Source: Trametes villosa
Taxonomy: Eukaryota > Basidiomycota > Agaricomycetes > Polyporales > Polyporaceae
DNA: 64,000 nt
Direction: 5' to 3'
Assembly: GCA_002964805.2 (NCBI GenBank)
Contig: PUDQ02000004.1
Location: 62,001-126,000, forward strand
Positions within the stretch are counted from its first letter, which is position 1, and every line of letters begins with the position of its first letter. Of this stretch, positions 10,681 through 20,600 are shown in pieces. Both the position numbers and the translations under genes were made by a program. Below the pieces are notes generated by a model. That model was not told the origin of the DNA, ran no database searches, and was given only the letters and a program-made list of their open reading frames with translations.

Positions 10681-12561
10681 TTACAGTTCACCCGTGATCT
10701 CGTCCGCCGCATCTACTCCGTCTCCATCCGGAAGATCTGCAGGCGCTGAGTGGAGGAGGAAAATGCTCATCAGTTCAAACCCGACGTCGAACGTTGTCCA
10801 GGACTTCTTCGCCTTGCCGTCGGTCGCAGGCCTCCACCGCGTGAACAGGCACTCGACTACGACAATGTCGTTCGTACCTAACTCCACGGGGCTTATCTGA
10901 GGCATGGCTGACTTCGCCGTGAGACGAGTCTTAGCGTCATAAACTTGAGTGAACGCCGAAGCCTATGCCGCGGTTGCTATGAGATCGAGATTGCAGGGGA
11001 AACCGATCAAAGCACTCACCGTATGGCAATATTCGCCCCTCTCGCGTTGGCTGCACAATTTGCCCGCATAAATGGTTGTCGGGGCAGAATCTGGTTTCAT
11101 GTCAGCACAGGTACATTGGGTGAACAATCCGAGCGCACCTCCACGTGGGCGTGAGCGGCCGAAAAGCTCCCCCGCGGCTGCACGTTCCTCTGCGGAGTGC
11201 AGCGTGAAGCCTAGGTTGACACGGAGGTGAGGGTCACCATTGCGATCAAAAAACCACAGGCTTCGGATGCGTCCTATGAGCCAGACGAGAACGGGCTTCC
11301 CTCCTAAACAGAGGATCTTCTCTGTACGCGGAGCGCGTCCCCAGTCCGCTGATCGAGGGATCATCGTAAGAGCAAACCGGTTGCTCGTCACCTCGCGATA
11401 GCGAACAATGTTACGAAGTCGGCTGTTCCATTGTATCAGTACTGAATGCGTCCGTCCAGAGTGTGTACACACTTACGTGATGATCTCGGGCGGGACATAG
11501 TCGAACTCCGTGAACGTCACGGTAGGACGAGGGGTCGGGTCTTGAACCGCCGCCGCAGGGAGGAGAGCCTGAGTAGCGGGCGGTACGGCAGAGCCGGCCG
11601 GGATAACGTTGCCCGAGAGGTTCGAGCCTGTGGCCGGAGTAGACGTCGGAACCCCACCTGCGAAAAAAGCCGAGGTCAAGATCTGAAACGTCGCAACAAC
11701 CATATTGGTGCCCGCGTACCTTGTTGGCTGCCAAGTCCCGCAGGCGCGGTAGCGGCCATGTTCTCGCTCGCCGGGTGCGGAGCCACCCCAGACTGGTCGA
11801 CAGGGGTGAGCCGGGCGTCGGCACCAGTCGAGCGAGGCACTGCGGTATGTGGGACGAACCCTCCGGCACTGACAATTGCCTGGCTAGAAAGCGTTTGGGC
11901 GACGGTGTTAGACGCTACGGTGGGCTGCGCCGGTGCGGCGACGACGGAGGCATTGTCCGAGGTGCTGCTCAGTGTCGTGACTGGCGCAGCGGTGACCGGA
12001 GCGAATGCGACGGCAGGGAACTCCGCGTGCGGCTCGGACGGCATGGAAGCCGATGCTCCACCTGAGACGATGTTGAGCGCGGTAGCGGGGGCCCGCGCTG
12101 TCTCAGGCACTACTGCGACCTCGATCGGCGGCGGCGCGGAGGTGAGCTCTTTGAGCATCCCAGCCAAGGCGGCGCCAGGGACAGTGCTCGCGACGGCAGC
12201 ATGCTCTTGAACGATCGTGTTTGGCACGACGACGGCTGAGGGCGGGTAAGCAGATAGCTGTTAGCAGCTGATCGAGAGACTCACCGTCCTGGAACGTTGG
12301 AGCGTGTACCGCGGTCGTAACAGCTAAGTCTGGAGCCGGGACATCTTTGCCGTCCGCCGCGATCACGGCGCCGCCCGCCCCATGCGGTATGGCGGGCGGA
12401 GAGGAAGGACTGACGATCGGAGGAGGGGTGGGGGATTGCATCCTAACTCAGGGTGATTAGTAAGTATGAAACTTTGAGAGCGCGAGGTCAAACCTCTGTC
12501 GTTTCGACGCGCGAGTGCTGCGCGGCGCGGCACTCTCTTGACGAGCGTTCTTGCGGTTCAT
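10681..12561 (-). CDS. Island family protein, copy D with long disordered insert (7 exons)
   Basis: The spliced product is about 519 aa. Exons are 12561-12494, 12442-12285, 12235-11720, 11657-11477, 11422-11139, 11090-11020 and 10962-10681; all phases close. It starts basic (MNRKNARQESAAPRS) and continues with some 280 residues rich in Ala, Pro, Ser, Thr and Val that look disordered and are absent from A-C. The conserved core begins at VTFTEFDYVPPEIIT, then RLRNIVRYRE, SADWGRAP, VLVWLIGRIRSLWFF and HSAEERAAAGELF. The last exon has TQVYDAKTRL and GTNDIVVVECLFTRW. The low-complexity part may be a linker or an interaction surface. A TATAAAT box lies 71 nt upstream. The family is not recognised. 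Confidence 0.7.
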
Positions 12562-12631
12562 GGTAGCAGTAGTTGTCGAAAAGCGGCGGGGAGGACGAGG
12601 TGGATGAAGACTGCAGCGGTTTTCAGCCCCC

Positions 12632-12638
12632 ATTTATA
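12632..12638 (-). promoter_or_regulatory. TATA box of island copy D
   Basis: TATAAAT on the minus strand, about 71 nt before the ATG at 12561. Confidence 0.55.
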
Positions 12639-13185
12639 CCTCCCAGGATAGGCCATTTTCTCACCACCGACAGCCCCATTACGAGGGCCAGATGCTCTGG
12701 GGACTTCAGAATTGCTCTCGATGGCGTGTAAAATCCGTCAGGCTGACGCCTGAGGGGCAGGCTGCTTCCGAAACACCCGGTGAAGCGGTAGATAGGGAGC
12801 GGCAGGGAGAAACTGCGGCTTGCCTATTGGACTGCGAGTCTTGGGCAGCGTGGACGGCGATCTAGATCTGAGACGAGCGGGCAGATGAAGGCGCAACTGT
12901 CGGTCTCCTGTTAACACGAATACCCGCAACGTAGTACTAGTAGATAGCGTGCCCACCTTTGCACGGCCACAGATATGTGTCGATGGCAACCGGTTCGTGG
13001 CACGAGGGGGCCTAGGCGGGCTTCCTCACTCTGGCAGCACTGTGGCGTGCGAGCACTGTGGCTCACAGGAGCGACGGCGCGAGGGGCTAAGTCTTCGGCG
13101 CCTCCTCTGCTGGCTGTGAGGCCTAACCCACGAATCCCATCCTGTCGTCGCTATTCCTCTCCCCACTCAAGGGGCGTCTAGAGCC

Positions 13186-14147
13186 ATGTCCTTCATCTCC
13201 GGTATGAGCGATTATCTGGAAGTAGGGGGTGGCTATTGATCTATTCTTCGATAGTGAACGATACTCAGCTTGCGAGAGACCTGTGGCCGGAGGGCGTTGC
13301 GCGCCCTGTCCACGATCAGGTGCAGCTCAAAGACCTCCCCACGTGGAAGGTTGTTCCCGCTACGTACGAGGGTCTGTGTCAGTGGCTTTGCATCGACCGC
13401 GAGGACGGCCAGGCCGCACCTAAAGTCCTCGTACACCCGGACCACCACGAGACCGAGAGGAAGGAAGTAACACTGCGTCTTCAAGGCATAGTGATGGAGG
13501 CGAACCTGAATGCGCTGGGTAATTGGAACGGGTGCGTACTGCCAGTGCGAAGACGATGGTATCCAGAGCTCAACGTTGCGTTTGTACCAGAGACGTTCAA
13601 CACGCGCCCAAAGCCGTTCAAGGTCTCACGCTCTCTGGCGGCTGCTGCAAGGAGAGCTTCGGCGCTCAGCAGCGCGCCTTGCTCAACATCCGCGAGCTCA
13701 TTTTGAAGCTCTTATGTCTTCCTCCACCCGCGCCGCATCACGGAAGGGGAGATATCGCGCTGAAGAGACGAGTCTTTACCAAGGTGCGTGTTATAGCCCT
13801 CGCGCTCCGCTCGCTCGCAATTGTAACCCTCCTTTATTCTTCTGCAGGTGCAGGCGGGCAGCAAACCGACGTTCGCTCTAACTGGGCAAGAAGACCCGCT
13901 GGGACGCGCCGCAAAGCTCGCTCACCTGTGGCACGTCGACCATCGCATAGTGGTCGGCGTTCAGCGTGACGACGGCGCTATCGTACGCGCCAACCCACTG
14001 GTCATACGCCGTGGTGATTTAGTTGACGTCGCTGTCACTATCGAAGTAATCACCATGCGCGCTCGCAAGTCACGCAAGACCGAAATCATCTTCTGCCCTC
14101 AAGAGGTCGTCCGGCTGGTGTCCGCGTCGAAACTGACGGTGCGCTAG
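13186..14147 (+). CDS. Unrecognised island protein, plus strand (splicing partly unresolved)
   Basis: The start exon 13186-13201 (MSFIS) splices in phase 1 to 13255, giving VNDTQLARDLWPEG and then TWKVVPATYEGLCQWLCIDRED. The last exon, 13848-14147, reads VQAGSKPTFALTGQEDPLG and HLWHVDHRIVVGV, then the strand-rich end RRGDLVDVAVTIEVI and VVRLVSASKL. In between, a segment with ESFGAQQRALLNIRELILKL is in another frame. One intron there is needed that I cannot place with confidence; the candidate donor GTAATT near 13520 gives a consistent phase. The C-terminal pattern (GD-x-V, an R, a hydrophobic strand, then RLV) resembles the last exon of copies A-D, so a distant relationship is possible. No known domain is recognised. 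It is the only island gene of this type on the plus strand between copy D and the second NTase-like gene. Confidence 0.5.
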
Positions 14148-14614
14148 CACATTCACTGCTGTCTAATTGCGACTGACTTACGATGCAGCGCATCATGAAA
14201 CCAATCTCGACTCGCGGGAGACCTGCACCCGCGTCTGCGCCCTCGTCGGCCGCTGTCGTCGGCGGGTTCGTCAGCGGGTTCGAGTTCGTAGAGGAGGAGG
14301 AGGAGCGCATGGACGTGGCTCCCCCGTCGTAGTCTGACCGTCCTGTATAGCCTGCGTACGTAGACAATGTAAACGCACGATCCGGATTGCGGGAAGTACA
14401 GCATGGTGCCGCTCTCCGTCTACAGGGAAAGTAGCGATGTTCACGGTGGGACAGAATGTGTTCAAAGCCAGCGCGTGCTCGACCTGCCACGTCCTCAACC
14501 TCGCGGAGGACTCAGGAGCACAAGAGCGAGGCTTCAACGGCCGAATCGAGATTTAGACGAGAACGGCCCCATCATAACAGCGAAACGATCACATGATTAT
14601 CAGGTACCAAAACT

Positions 14615-15628
14615 CTACGGGTGAGCGAGCACAGAGCGCAAACAGCCGTACGAAATCCTATCGACCCAGTCCCCCGCCGCAGCGCATCCATCCCCACACG
14701 TCTGCCCACCCCTCCACCACACCACCGTAAACTCCTTGACCAAGTCCACCGGCACCCTCATCGAACGACGCCCCCCAAGTGGATACAGCGCCCCGGTAAC
14801 GCAATGACTGTCCCCGAAGTACCGCATCGTCAGCGGGCAAGCCGACGAACCTATCCCCGCGCACTGAGCATCGGGGTCGACGGCTCTCAACCAGGAGACG
14901 TGGCTGAAGCGCAGCTCGAAGCCACGGGACTCGTACTTGCGGAGGAGCTCTGCCGACACGCGAGGGAGCGGTACGCGACCTCGTCCGGCTGCAGAAGGAG
15001 GACCCCTTTCGGTGATGAGCGCATGGTGGGCGTCGGTGAGGTGGGGATACGAGATGCAGAAGGATGTCGGGGTGATGTAGTTCATCAATGCCGTGTTCCA
15101 GAAGTCGGCGAGAGGGAGGAGCGGTGAGTTCGACTCGCTTTGTATGACATCGATAGTCTGTCCGTCCGCGCGCGTGAGGCGTCCGACCTGGTGGATTTTG
15201 GCCGACAGGGCGTAGTTGGAGGGAAAGAGGAAGGAGGCCTTGTAGTGTTCGACGTGGACGAGGTATGCGACGACGTGCCAGAAGAGGTCACGCGGCACGT
15301 AGACGTCCAGGTCATTCGGTGTCCAGGTGAGGCGAAAGAGGATGGCGAGGGCGGTAGAACCCGAGATGACTGAGGAAGTGTATTCCAGCTCGTCGAGGAA
15401 GTGTGGGACATCGTCGACAAAGCGGCGAAGATGGCTCTCCAGCCTGCACGAAAGGTACGAGCCAACGTAGGCGTCGGCGACCTTGCTCGATGAACGCAGG
15501 CGGACGAGGGTATCGATGGGCGTGTGGTCGAAGACGGTGACGATCATGTCTTCCACGAGCGACGTGAAGATGGTATGAGGGGACACGCCCGGATAGCGGG
15601 CGCGCGAGAGCGCGAGGAGGGAGGTCAT
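14615..15628 (-). CDS. F-box-like/nucleotidyltransferase-fold protein, paralog 2 (acidic motif intact)
   Basis: This is a single exon of about 337 aa from the ATG at 15628. The frame is open to 15796, but a TATA box at 15706-15712 favours the shorter start. The N-terminus (MIVTVFDHTPIDTLVRLRSS) resembles an F-box-like helix pair. It is followed by SVISGSTALAILFRLTWTPNDLDVYVP, here split as ISGSTALAILFRL and NDLDVYVP. This matches the hG[G/S] ... Dh[D/E]h signature of nucleotidyltransferase-fold proteins, and a later TIDVIQSESNSPLLPL can supply the third carboxylate. The C-terminus has a conserved GFELRF segment and cysteines (CAGIGSSACPL, GGQTCGDGCAA). NTase-fold enzymes transfer nucleotides to proteins, RNA or small molecules; the substrate is unknown. 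The paralog at 9504 has lost the key acidic residues. The assignment rests on motifs only. Confidence 0.68.
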   Translation of the reverse strand: MTSLLALSRARYPGVSPHTIFTSLVEDMIVTVFDHTPIDTLVRLRSSSKVADAYVGSYLSCRLESHLRRFVDDVPHFLDELEYTSSVISGSTALAILFRLTWTPNDLDVYVPRDLFWHVVAYLVHVEHYKASFLFPSNYALSAKIHQVGRLTRADGQTIDVIQSESNSPLLPLADFWNTALMNYITPTSFCISYPHLTDAHHALITERGPPSAAGRGRVPLPRVSAELLRKYESRGFELRFSHVSWLRAVDPDAQCAGIGSSACPLTMRYFGDSHCVTGALYPLGGRRSMRVPVDLVKEFTVVWWRGGQTCGDGCAAAGDWVDRISYGCLRSVLAHP

Positions 15629-15705
15629 CTGGTGACGGCTGAGGGGAGCTGACAGCGACGTTGGGCTACGGCGCGAGTGAGTTCGTTGCTCCCGGGAGGG
15701 CAGCT

Positions 15706-15712
15706 CATATAT
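15706..15712 (-). promoter_or_regulatory. TATA-like box of NTase-like paralog 2
   Basis: The minus strand reads GATATATGAG about 80 nt before the ATG at 15628. It supports that start over the upstream in-frame ATG at 15796. Confidence 0.45.
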
Positions 15713-16340
15713 CCAACGTACGAGTACCGGCCTCAGGTTACGCGAGCACCGCGCACGTAGCCCAGTGGACCCGCCCCTGAACAGGTAAGTATTCACCAGG
15801 CCGGTGTCGAGACACGTTATTCACGAATAATTCATGGGCCCGCTGGCCTACGGCCAGAGTAAGCCTACGCAGGAGGCCACGTTTGCGCGGGGACGGCTGT
15901 CGGGGAAAGCCCAAAATACTGCTAACCCCAATTTTAGCGGTGTCGATCTGCACCGGACGATACGCACATGCCGTCCGAAAATCCGCGACCAGGCTCGTAC
16001 GCGTGCGCGTGGCGACGAGCTCGAAATCTTCGGCACTGCACTCCGGGTAAACGAGCTGCGCAGTTACGGATAGAGTACTAAGACAACGTACCGTAGGATA
16101 CCTCGGGTATCTGCCAAGATCGAGCCAGTAGAGGTATTGCCGTTGGTGGTCCGCACTGAGGCTCGGATGCCCTGGTCGCTGTCTGATGTGGGTCCTCGCC
16201 GTCATCATGGCGTGCTGCCGTAGGCCGACGGAGACGTGGAAGCCTCAAACAGGCTGACAGGTGCGCTCAGCTCCGTGAAAGCGCGATAATGTCACCATCG
16301 AGAGGGCTAAACTCACCGTGGCCAATAGGCGAAAGGTGGG

Positions 16341-16347
16341 TATAAGG
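16341..16347 (+). promoter_or_regulatory. TATA box of the orphan gene at 16395
   Basis: TATAAGG lies 48 nt before the ATG at 16395. Confidence 0.5.
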
Positions 16348-16394
16348 GGCTTGATAACGCGCGCCCCGGCCGCACCTAAATCGTCACCGTGATC

Positions 16395-16817
16395 ATGCCC
16401 TATACGGTACGTCGTTCTGCGACAGACACCACTGCGTACCTAATGAACGCGCCTTCGCAGCCCGTAAGCTTGCGCGGTTTCTACATCCCGGATGGCGGCC
16501 CTGGCAGGTTCATGCAGTGTGGGGCACACAGATACCCCTCTGCCGGGAACGTCGACGTTCCGCTCGTCGACAGCGTCTTGGGGTCCACCGACGACATACA
16601 AATCAGAAGACTGTATGCACGCCATCCGGGAGTGTGCCGCATCTTCCAGCGATATGTCGTGTACTACGTGTCCAGGGGCGTAGACGGCGAGGTAGATGGG
16701 GGTAGGACGTGGCGAGGCGAGCTCATCGTCTTCCGAGGCGGTGTTCGTGGAGAGCTTGGCCTTGTCAACATGCGGCGAAGGGACGACATCATGGCCCGCA
16801 TCATAGCTCGCCGGTGA
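16395..16817 (+). CDS. Orphan protein of about 140 aa
   Basis: This is a single open frame starting MPYTVRRSATDTTAYLMNA. It has strand-like blocks (SLRGFYIPDG, RRLYARHPGVCRIFQRYVV) and ends GELIVFRGGVRGELGLVNM with a basic tail (ARIIARR). A TATA box lies 48 nt upstream and the stop is followed closely by the Helitron coding end on the other strand. No signal peptide or membrane helix is seen. I believe similar proteins with a VVFR...GLVNMR ending occur in polypores, but I cannot name the family. It could be host DNA next to the Helitron or cargo captured by it; the Helitron boundary is not located well enough to tell. Confidence 0.55.
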   Translation: MPYTVRRSATDTTAYLMNAPSQPVSLRGFYIPDGGPGRFMQCGAHRYPSAGNVDVPLVDSVLGSTDDIQIRRLYARHPGVCRIFQRYVVYYVSRGVDGEVDGGRTWRGELIVFRGGVRGELGLVNMRRRDDIMARIIARR

Positions 16818-16907
16818 GTAACAAGCGCGGCGTGCGATACGGATGAGCACACACTCACACTTCGTCCCGCTCGATAGCATCGTCCAAGAGGATGGATTTC
16901 CGGTACC

Positions 16908-17645
16908 TCATTGGCTGAGAGCGTAGATGAAGTGGGTCGCGTTACGGGCGCGCGCGCTGATTCCGGCCACAGGGTTACTTAGAATGTCTACGTCGCGAAT
17001 GCATCGGTTCTTGGTGATGTCCCCATCGTGATACCATGTTGTGCCTGTAGGGTCAATGTAGCGAGACGTGAAGTGATTAAAGCCGTGGTATATCCCACCT
17101 GCAAGTCGCAACGTATGTACGTCGTCCCCAACGGACAGCATGAGGCTGGCTTCTGGACGGACTGTGACGTCGGCGGAGGTCTCGAGTACCAACAGAGGGG
17201 GACATGCTGACAATGCTGTACGAACGTGATTCAGTGTATGGCACATAGGACAGTGCACCTCGATACCAGTCGTGAGAAGACACTCGATGTACTCACTCGA
17301 GGTCAAGCTGCTTTGCCCTGGATAATTGGCCCTAAACGCCGTAGGTGTTAGATACCATGCATAAGACCGTCCAATATCTACCTGATGGACGCTTTCAGCA
17401 GTACATGAACTGCACGTCATTGCGCTGCGAGCAAACGGCTCTGGGCAGTAGAGCAGACACGCGAGTAGGTCGGACACCGCCGCCATAGTCCGGCCACGAC
17501 GAGGAAAGCGTTGTGGGTACATTGTGAACAGAACATCGCGTAAAACATCGCGCAATGACTCACCAGCTCCGCTTTCTGTCAAGCAAGCCGGGAGGCGAGG
17601 CTTGATGACACCATGTAGGTGTTTCCGGGCGCGATGGAGGAAAAT
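16908..17645 (-). pseudogene. Frame-shifted C-terminal ubiquitin-protease-like segment of the Helitron protein
   Basis: Past the stop at 17579 the coding sequence continues in another frame: LTESGAGESLRDVLRDVLF, then CSSC (about 17410) and CPMC (about 17240), and finally YHGFNHFTSRYID with TTWYHDGD (about 17020-17095). Together with WSCAYDALL, which lies upstream in the main frame, this gives a Cys box, a two-CxxC zinc-finger-like pair, a His box and an Asp. That order is the one seen in ubiquitin-specific proteases (peptidase C19). No intron of suitable phase with good splice sites spans the junction, so a one-base frameshift is more likely than splicing. The catalytic assignment is inference from motif order. 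Confidence 0.6.
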
Positions 17646-20600
17646 CGCTCCGGTCCAATGTCGGCGAAGATGTTGATCATAACGGTAAGTAGAGCATCGT
17701 ATGCACAACTCCAATCGCTGTTGTCCCACACGAGGCCGACCCGCGTCTCGGTCTGTGGGTGAGATAGCTGCTGGGCTGCAGGGAGAGCGTCCGTGTCGTA
17801 AGCGGCGGTATCCTTGACGCGCTTTTTGGGGCGTGGATCCCACCGTTCGCCGGTTCGTTGTCGCTTACGAGGCTGAGAGCTCACCGGCAATGATTGAGAC
17901 TCTGTGGAGTCTGCGTTCGTCGTAGTGGCCTGCGGAACGACGGGGAGCGATAAAAGGGAGGCTATCGCAGCTTCTGCGCCCGCGAAGGGCACGAACTCGC
18001 TATCAGGCGCATTCTTCCAGTTAATGGCAGGGTGTACGTGATCAGGGACATATCTCTTACCCTTCCATGCCTGGAAAGACGTAAGCAAAGGTCCGCGCGT
18101 TGTTCCTCGAACATACGGCGGGAGCGATCCGTCCGATGATAATCGAGTGATCTCATCAAGAAGCTCGAGCTCTCGGAACTCGCGCCGCAAAGCTCCTGAA
18201 GCGCCGCCTCGAATCTTGGACGTATCGAACATGTCTAAAATGACGGTGCCTGCTAGGGATGAACTGCGTGAAAGGCAGGTATATATGGATTGATGGTTCT
18301 TACAATGTTTCATATGGACAATGTTTGCGACGCGCGTGCGTCCTTGGCTCGCAAAATCTGTCATGGCGAAGTTAGGTAATACCATGACCTGCTCGCGACT
18401 AATCGATACCTGCATATCGTCCATCGGCAGGGTGCACCGCACCGTCTTCTTAGTACGCGTCAAGGGTATCACGTTTGGCGGTAGGTTAGGCAACTGGACC
18501 TGCCGCGGGGGATTCGTCAGCTCAACGAAGAGGACATCTAAAACCTGCCGGTTACCAGCGATGGTGTGAGAATGCCAGTCAAGAACGACTGCTTCTGCAC
18601 CGTTAGTTGCGCAAAGCTCAGTAGCTTCGTTGTACTTTAGAAGTACTGGCATGCCTCTACATAGTGATAGAATGCCTGCGTGATGATCAGTGAACGTCGG
18701 CGGGAGTTTCCACAAAATGTCCTGCATACCGCTCCCAATTCCGTCAGACGTCCTCACTGGATCGACGGTGCTGCTGTACTCGCGCTGTGCACGACGGATG
18801 GATGAGTGGTCCTTGGTCCGCCCCCAAGAATCGAGAGAGACAAATGAAGTCAAACGGGTACCTCGTAGGCGGGCGAACTCTTCGGAACGTAAGGTGTTGA
18901 TGGCATCGCGGTGGGAGTTGCGTGCGGTTATCATGGAGACAGACCTAAACTGCGGTTCGTTCAGCAGGTTCGGTCCTGACCCTGGGCGACATACACGGGA
19001 CAAGAGACAGTCGATGTCGTCCTTGGTACAGCTGCAATACCGCATGTTCTCGAGCGCCTGCTTGAACCGTATGTCGTCCTCAGACATTCCACGCTGGCGC
19101 ATGTTCTGACGGAGAATTACAACCGTAGTAAATTGATGCCAAAGTGCTTTTCCGAGCGCGCAATTTTGATAAAATTGAGTCAGACCTGAGGAGTATGCAC
19201 TAACCGTATGGCTATACAGCGCGGGAGCTCGTCCGGGCGGCGGGAGCTGGGCGAAATCGCCCGCGAGTATGACATTCTTGCCGCCAAATGGCCGCAAACT
19301 CTCAGGAAATGCCTTTAATAAGTGCTTATGTATACGGAGCAGGTCCAAGCATGATATCATCGAAACTTCGTCGATGAAGATCAGCTCAACGCGCATCAAG
19401 CGCCCCCGGATTTTCTCCAGGGCAGATGAGAGAATACCCGTCGCTTCAGCACTCGGGGAGAAGCCGAGTACTGAGTGATAGGTTGAGCCGCCAACTAACG
19501 CAGCACTGCTACCTGTCGGACCGAGAACGATGAACCTGTAGGACTCACCACGTTGGTTCAGGAAGTACATGACGGCGTGGAGGACGCGCGATTTGCCCGT
19601 GCCCCCCATTCCGCCAAGGTACATCAGGAGCTGGTCGTCTTCGTGATGATGGAGCTGTCGCGCAGCGATACGAAATGCCCGAGTCTGCTCCTCGTTGAGG
19701 GTAAACGTGGAGATGGCAGAGTGCAAAAGCAAGGTGTGCGGGTCCTGTAAGGGGCGTGGGACGTCACTAGTAGCGCCCTGAGGCTGGAGGTCTTCTTTGC
19801 CCACAATTGCTACAACTCCGCGATCCGCGGAGTCCTGCGCTGTATGACGTGTGCCGGCAACTTGTATTTCCCCCGCCACGGGACGCTCCCCAGAGATATC
19901 CCCATTCCTGCGGTCCAGCTCCGCTTTGCGCGCATCTGCGACCACCTTCTTCCACTGAAGTGCAGGCAGTCTTGGAATCTCGAACTCGCTTGATCTTCCG
20001 ACTTCCGCCCCGCTTTCCTCGTAGCTCGCGCTGTCAGTACACAGAACCGGCAACAGGAGCTTCCGTATGTGCTCCCGTTCAGCCATGTTCTTCGCGGTTC
20101 GTGATCCTATGCCACTATCACCGATAAGATCTAACATACTCTGCTCGTTATACTCACCTAGGTACTCCCCTTGGTCATCATGCATGCCCTCGTCTGCGTG
20201 CGAGTGGGGGCCAGAGACCGGAGCGAAGATCGCTGGGCCCGGAGCCCCGCCTTCATCTCGTCGTTGCGCCGCATAGTCGTCGCGGGCATCCAAACACTCG
20301 TAAAGTAAGTTCATATTCCTCATGATCTGAGTATGCGACGAAGAAAATTGTGTCGACTCGAATGCATTCGTCCACGTCTGGCCTGTCTGGCGCAAATCCC
20401 GGCCATTGCGCCAACCACCCGGGCGGAAAAGCGTCAGCATGGCACGGCTATACTCTTCACGATCACCTCGATCGGGGCGAGGGGGTTGACCGCCCACAAA
20501 ATTGAGAATGTAAGCAGCGCTCTCCTCACGTAGGTACACCTTGTGCGTGGCCCGCAGAGGATGTCCGGACAAGAAGCGGTTGGAAGGACAAGCACGCGAC

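Noticed and set aside
11446..12210. 254-codon plus-strand frame opposite island copy D
   Set aside because: It is antisense to a low-complexity Ala/Pro/Thr exon whose phases fit the family model.
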